The notes beneath the pieces were generated by a model. The model was not told the origin of the DNA. It was given only the letters and a program-made list of their open reading frames with translations, and did no database searches. A stretch of DNA of 8,284 nucleotides from Candidatus Roizmanbacteria bacterium CG11_big_fil_rev_8_21_14_0_20_36_8 (GTDB taxonomy: Bacteria; Patescibacteriota; Microgenomatia; UBA1406; GWC2-37-13): NCBI GenBank assembly GCA_002796045.1, contig PCVM01000025.1, forward strand, positions 448 to 8,731. Direction: 5' to 3'. Below are positions 6,162 to 8,284 of this stretch, in pieces (the stretch's first letter is position 1; the number at the start of each line of letters is the position of its first letter). The translations under genes and the position numbers were made by a program.

Positions 6162-6698
6162 TTGCATGGGGTACAAACGGCCCCCCCAACTGATTCAATC
6201 AATTCGCTCCATTATGATATTCTCAATGATTCACCACGAGAGCTCGTTCAAAAAGATGGAATTGTCTGGGTACGTTCATACAATTGCTCAACCAACACAT
6301 GGGGAAGTTGGTCAACTGTTTCTTTAGATCAAGCATGGGGACAAAATGAAGGTGAAGGAAATAATCGACTTATACCAGAATGTGGATTCTATTGCAATCC
6401 TCCACCGCTTAATGGTAATTTTTCTTATTTTGCAGCCAATTATTTAGATTCTAAGTTTGCTGAAGAAATTGTCGTACAAAACGATTATGTTTGGTCGCGG
6501 AGATCAGAAAATAAATTTCTTGATACTATCAATATTAGTCAATTCTGGAGAATCACACAAACTGATATTTTCTTTCAAAGATACCGATCAGATTTGTCAA
6601 TCGTTGAGTATGCGAGAGGATATATCGATGATTACCTCTATATTTATGAATATACGAACTTTGCTCCAGTCCTTCAAAACCTTATCAATCAGAATTAG
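6162..6698 (+). CDS. Middle fragment of the W-x-R repeat protein (units 2 and 3)
   Basis: This is an open frame of 178 codons from an apparent TTG at 6162 to TAG at 6696-6698. The TTG has no SD and lies inside coding sequence of the other frame, so it is probably not a real start; sense coding in this frame begins at the C tract. It contains GIVWVRSY and TWGSWSTVSLDQAWG (unit 2) and DYVWSRRS (unit 3). Two cysteines in CGFYC precede a proline run. After the TAG the same frame stays open and protein-like. Confidence 0.5.
   Translation: MHGVQTAPPTDSINSLHYDILNDSPRELVQKDGIVWVRSYNCSTNTWGSWSTVSLDQAWGQNEGEGNNRLIPECGFYCNPPPLNGNFSYFAANYLDSKFAEEIVVQNDYVWSRRSENKFLDTINISQFWRITQTDIFFQRYRSDLSIVEYARGYIDDYLYIYEYTNFAPVLQNLINQN
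6181..6187 (+). repeat. C7 homopolymer at the frame change
   Basis: Seven consecutive C residues mark the place where the protein-like reading passes from frame A (…AWGTNG, then TGA at once) to frame B (PPTDSINSLHY…). With six Cs the reading is continuous through N-G-P-P-T-D. The tract could be a slippage site for phase variation, a fixed mutation or a sequencing error. Confidence 0.7.
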
Positions 6699-6851
6699 CC
6701 AGTTAGTACAAATACGATACGTGGATATATTGCAGGGAATGTTAGCGCACATCTTGGTAGATATTTTACTGACAGCATACAACAAAAAAATGATCTAGAA
6801 ATTGCTAAACAACGAATCCTATATGTTACAGAAAATAAAGAGTATTGGTAT

Positions 6852-7169
6852 ATGGGAGAGCCCTGTTGTAGATTTGGTTTTTCAGATCTGGCAGGTCGTG
6901 GTATTCTTCTAAATAGTAGTGCAATTTGGAACACATTTTCAGACGAGGAGCAAGAGAAAACAAAAGAAATTTTTTGCTCTGATAATAACAGCGCCAATAA
7001 GCTTGGAATACCAACTGAATATTGCGGCTCAAAACCTGAGTCCGGAAACCAGTATGTGCTGGATCAGTATATAAAATCGTATGGATTGTTATATGGAACA
7101 GATCATCCCGACTTAGATTTCAACGGAAAAGCGAATGGATTTGATTTTTCACTTCAATCTTTGCAATAA
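6852..7169 (+). CDS. C-terminal fragment of the W-x-R repeat protein with calcium loop
   Basis: A frame of 105 codons from ATG 6852 to TAA, but sense-like coding extends back without a stop to 6699, right after the TAG. It is therefore the tail of the preceding fragment rather than a separate gene. It has four cysteines (EPCC, IFC, EYC) and ends with the loop D-x-D-x-N-G-x-x-N-x-x-D encoded at 7110-7145. The stop lies 7 nt before the start of the next gene, suggesting a shared transcript. Confidence 0.55.
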   Translation: MGEPCCRFGFSDLAGRGILLNSSAIWNTFSDEEQEKTKEIFCSDNNSANKLGIPTEYCGSKPESGNQYVLDQYIKSYGLLYGTDHPDLDFNGKANGFDFSLQSLQ

Positions 7170-7176
7170 AAAATAT

Positions 7177-8079
7177 ATGAACAAATCATTATTCACAATC
7201 AGCCTATTATTCATCTCATGTGTTTTTCTTCTTTTTCCTACTGACATATCAAGTAATGAAACTGACGTCTCAATTCTCTTACCTGAAACTGTTGATGTGA
7301 AAGTGAGCGAGAATTTTTTTGTCGATGTCACAATTGATCCGATAGGTGCGTCCGTTGCGGCAATAGACATTCAGCTCATATTTGACCCCAAAATACTCGA
7401 ATTATTATCAATACAAAACACACATCCAGATACAGTATCTTTTGTACCAATAACATCTAATGAAGTTTTTGACGCTGAGCGTGTCATAAGTGAGGGAAAC
7501 ACGAAAGGAACAATTTTGTTTGGAGCAATCACTTATGATTATAATCAACAGCATTTCACCCCAAAAATTACGGAAAAAACAACTTTCGCACGCATTGAAT
7601 TTCGTTCAATTTTAATGCCTGAAACCAGAAAAACTGAAATTACTTTTGTACATACAGAAGGCGATATATCTGATACGAATGTGATAGGGACAACTACTAC
7701 TAACGATTTATTATCACATATTGTGAATACATCCGTAAACATCTTCCCAACAGCATTTCAATGTGAAGCATCTGAACCACTTTTTACCCAAGGAAACGCA
7801 AATTGTGATACATCCATCAACTTATTTGATTTTATCTGCTGGCGATATGCATATCTTGCTACGGAAGCTACAGCAAGTAATTGCGGTCCAACCGCAGATT
7901 TCAATGGCGATGGAAAGACGGATTTATTTGACTTTACAATTTGGCTCAATGGTTCCCGAAATTCAATCCCAACTACTCAACTCCAACTGGAGACATTGCA
8001 ACGAAAATTGATTACAGAATTAAACTCCAAGGAATCTCAAAACTTCCAAAGCAATCAAGTCCGATCAATGTTGAGGTAA
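7177..8079 (+). CDS. Exported cohesin-like and dockerin protein (frame closes early)
   Basis: Read from ATG 7177 the protein has 300 residues. Residues 1 to about 26 (MNKSLFTISLLFISCVFLLF…) are a signal peptide; this start is preferred to ATG 7135, which would add 14 residues, overlap the previous gene and bury the signal. Residues about 31-190 resemble a cohesin-type beta sandwich: VDVKVSENFFVDVTIDP, then IDIQLIFDPKILELLSI, then a late TFARIEF strand. Residues 207-218 (N-x-N-x-D-x-x-x-N-x-x-D) and 241-252 (DFNGDGKTDLFD) are two full calcium loops 34 residues apart, a type I-like dockerin. Cysteines 196, 210, 221 and 236 lie in and around it and may form disulfides. A cohesin and a dockerin in one chain suggests self-assembly or a modular scaffold. 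After about residue 265 the frame is probably wrong, because recognisable sequence continues in another frame. Confidence 0.8.
   Translation: MNKSLFTISLLFISCVFLLFPTDISSNETDVSILLPETVDVKVSENFFVDVTIDPIGASVAAIDIQLIFDPKILELLSIQNTHPDTVSFVPITSNEVFDAERVISEGNTKGTILFGAITYDYNQQHFTPKITEKTTFARIEFRSILMPETRKTEITFVHTEGDISDTNVIGTTTTNDLLSHIVNTSVNIFPTAFQCEASEPLFTQGNANCDTSINLFDFICWRYAYLATEATASNCGPTADFNGDGKTDLFDFTIWLNGSRNSIPTTQLQLETLQRKLITELNSKESQNFQSNQVRSMLR
7795..7960 (+). other. Two-loop dockerin module
   Basis: This segment of the exported protein encodes two 12-residue EF-hand-like loops at 7795-7830 and 7897-7932. Each is followed by F-D-F or F-D-F-T-I-W, the start of the usual dockerin helix. All calcium-ligand positions (1, 3, 5, 9 and 12) are Asp or Asn in both, so calcium binding is likely. 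The partner cohesin is unknown; the cohesin-like domain of the same protein is one candidate. Confidence 0.75.
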
Positions 8080-8284
8080 CTCTTTCAAAAAATAAGGAAA
8101 AAATAGATACTCGAACTCTTTCCTTCACCTCGCAAAATGATGGCTCATGGCTCAGCACTTCCAACAATACAAATATTCTTAGAGGCTCAAATTACTCAGT
8201 TTTGATCAAAGGACCAAAACATCTTCAGAAAAAAATTTGTGTAAACAATCCGCTGGAAGTAATACCCGGAACTTATAACTGCAA
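7980..8284 (+). CDS. Frameshifted continuation of the cohesin/dockerin protein, off the right edge
   Basis: The frame starting at codon 7980 is open from 7932 to the right edge but has no start codon of its own. From TPTGDIATKIDYRIKLQGIS onward it reads like a structured extracellular domain: a strand (INVEVTLSK), SQNDGSWLS, then YSVLIKGPKHLQKKIC and PGTYNC at the edge. I recall this series of motifs from surface proteins of candidate-phylum bacteria, often beside dockerins; I cannot verify that here. Losing one base between about 7950 and 7990 would join it to the upstream cohesin/dockerin part. It is best read as the same gene, with the frame break either real or a sequence error. Confidence 0.65.

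Larger units (their letters stand above)
6005..7169 (+). pseudogene. W-x-R repeat surface protein with terminal dockerin-type loop, multiply disrupted
   Basis: One protein of about 390 residues can be followed through three frames or segments. Frame A is open from 6005 (after TGA 6002-6004) through ATG 6059 to the C7 tract at 6181. Frame B continues from there to TAG 6696-6698, then in the same frame from 6699 to TAA 7167-7169. Three repeat units are visible: EVVIDNSTVWWRDS (6005), ELVQKDGIVWVRSY (6240) and EEIVVQNDYVWSRRS (6462). The conserved Trp codons lie at 6032, 6267 and 6492, about 75-78 residues apart. Units 1 and 2 also share TW-x-S and an AW near their ends (TWGSWSTVSLDQAWG). The pattern resembles lectin-like beta-propeller blades, but this is resemblance only. 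The C-terminus ends in DLDFNGKANGFD, a textbook 12-residue dockerin calcium loop. No signal peptide is encoded, although the content looks extracellular. A missing 5' end, a one-base frameshift and a nonsense codon make it a probable pseudogene, or a switched-off state. Confidence 0.7.

Noticed and set aside
7135..7176. Upstream ATG 7135 as start of the cohesin/dockerin gene
   Set aside because: It would overlap the previous gene and place 14 residues before an otherwise typical signal peptide; ATG 7177 fits better.
7177..7230. Lipoprotein signal at C15 of the cohesin/dockerin protein
   Set aside because: The hydrophobic stretch continues after the cysteine and the -3/-1 pattern is poor; an ordinary signal peptide is more likely.

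Overview
The window reads as accessory and housekeeping DNA from an AT-rich, uncultivated, small-genome bacterium, most likely of the Patescibacteria/CPR radiation and perhaps Microgenomates-like. This is inference. It rests on very short intergenic gaps, start codons without Shine-Dalgarno sequences but with -10-like boxes 5 to 8 nt upstream, cysteine-rich and dockerin-bearing surface proteins, and a C-terminal reading with a KLQGI ... IKGPKHLQKKIC ... PGTYNC motif series that I recall from CPR surface proteins. TAA, TAG and TGA all end plausible proteins here, so I see no sign of stop-codon reassignment. No rRNA, tRNA, CRISPR array, insertion sequence or classical mobile-element gene was seen.

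Layout. 1-966 (-): the 5' two thirds or more of a signal-anchored protein with 18 cysteines, running off the left edge. 967-1127: intergenic, with a perfect TATAAT box and an orphan AGGAGG. 1128-3278 (+): a 716-residue soluble protein with GT-A glycosyltransferase-like motifs. 3291-4011 (-): an M20 metallopeptidase gene damaged by an internal frameshifting deletion and lacking its 3' half. 4012-4058: a 47-nt divergent promoter region. 4059-4724 (+): a ribulose-phosphate 3-epimerase-like TIM barrel. 4738-5907 (-): tRNA-guanine transglycosylase (tgt) with an unusual insertion and substrate loop. 5908-6004: intergenic. 6005-7169 (+): a broken surface-protein gene with three repeats of about 75 residues (W-x-R / AWG type) and one terminal calcium-loop motif. 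7177 to the right edge (+): an exported cohesin-like plus dockerin protein whose reading frame shifts near 7950-7990 and continues off the edge.

How the parts fit. The central block (glycosyltransferase-like, epimerase-like, tgt) is enzymatic and cytosolic. The two ends encode the cell surface. The two right-hand genes are adjacent, in the same direction and 7 nt apart. One ends in a single dockerin-type loop; the other carries a cohesin-like domain and a full two-loop dockerin. They could belong to a calcium-dependent modular surface assembly.

The most striking property is the density of lesions: a deletion plus 3' truncation in the peptidase; a missing 5' end, a C7-tract frameshift and an in-frame TAG in the repeat protein; and a frameshift in the cohesin/dockerin protein. 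These could be gene decay, phase variation or population heterogeneity. Some single-base ones could be sequencing error, but the peptidase deletion cannot easily be.
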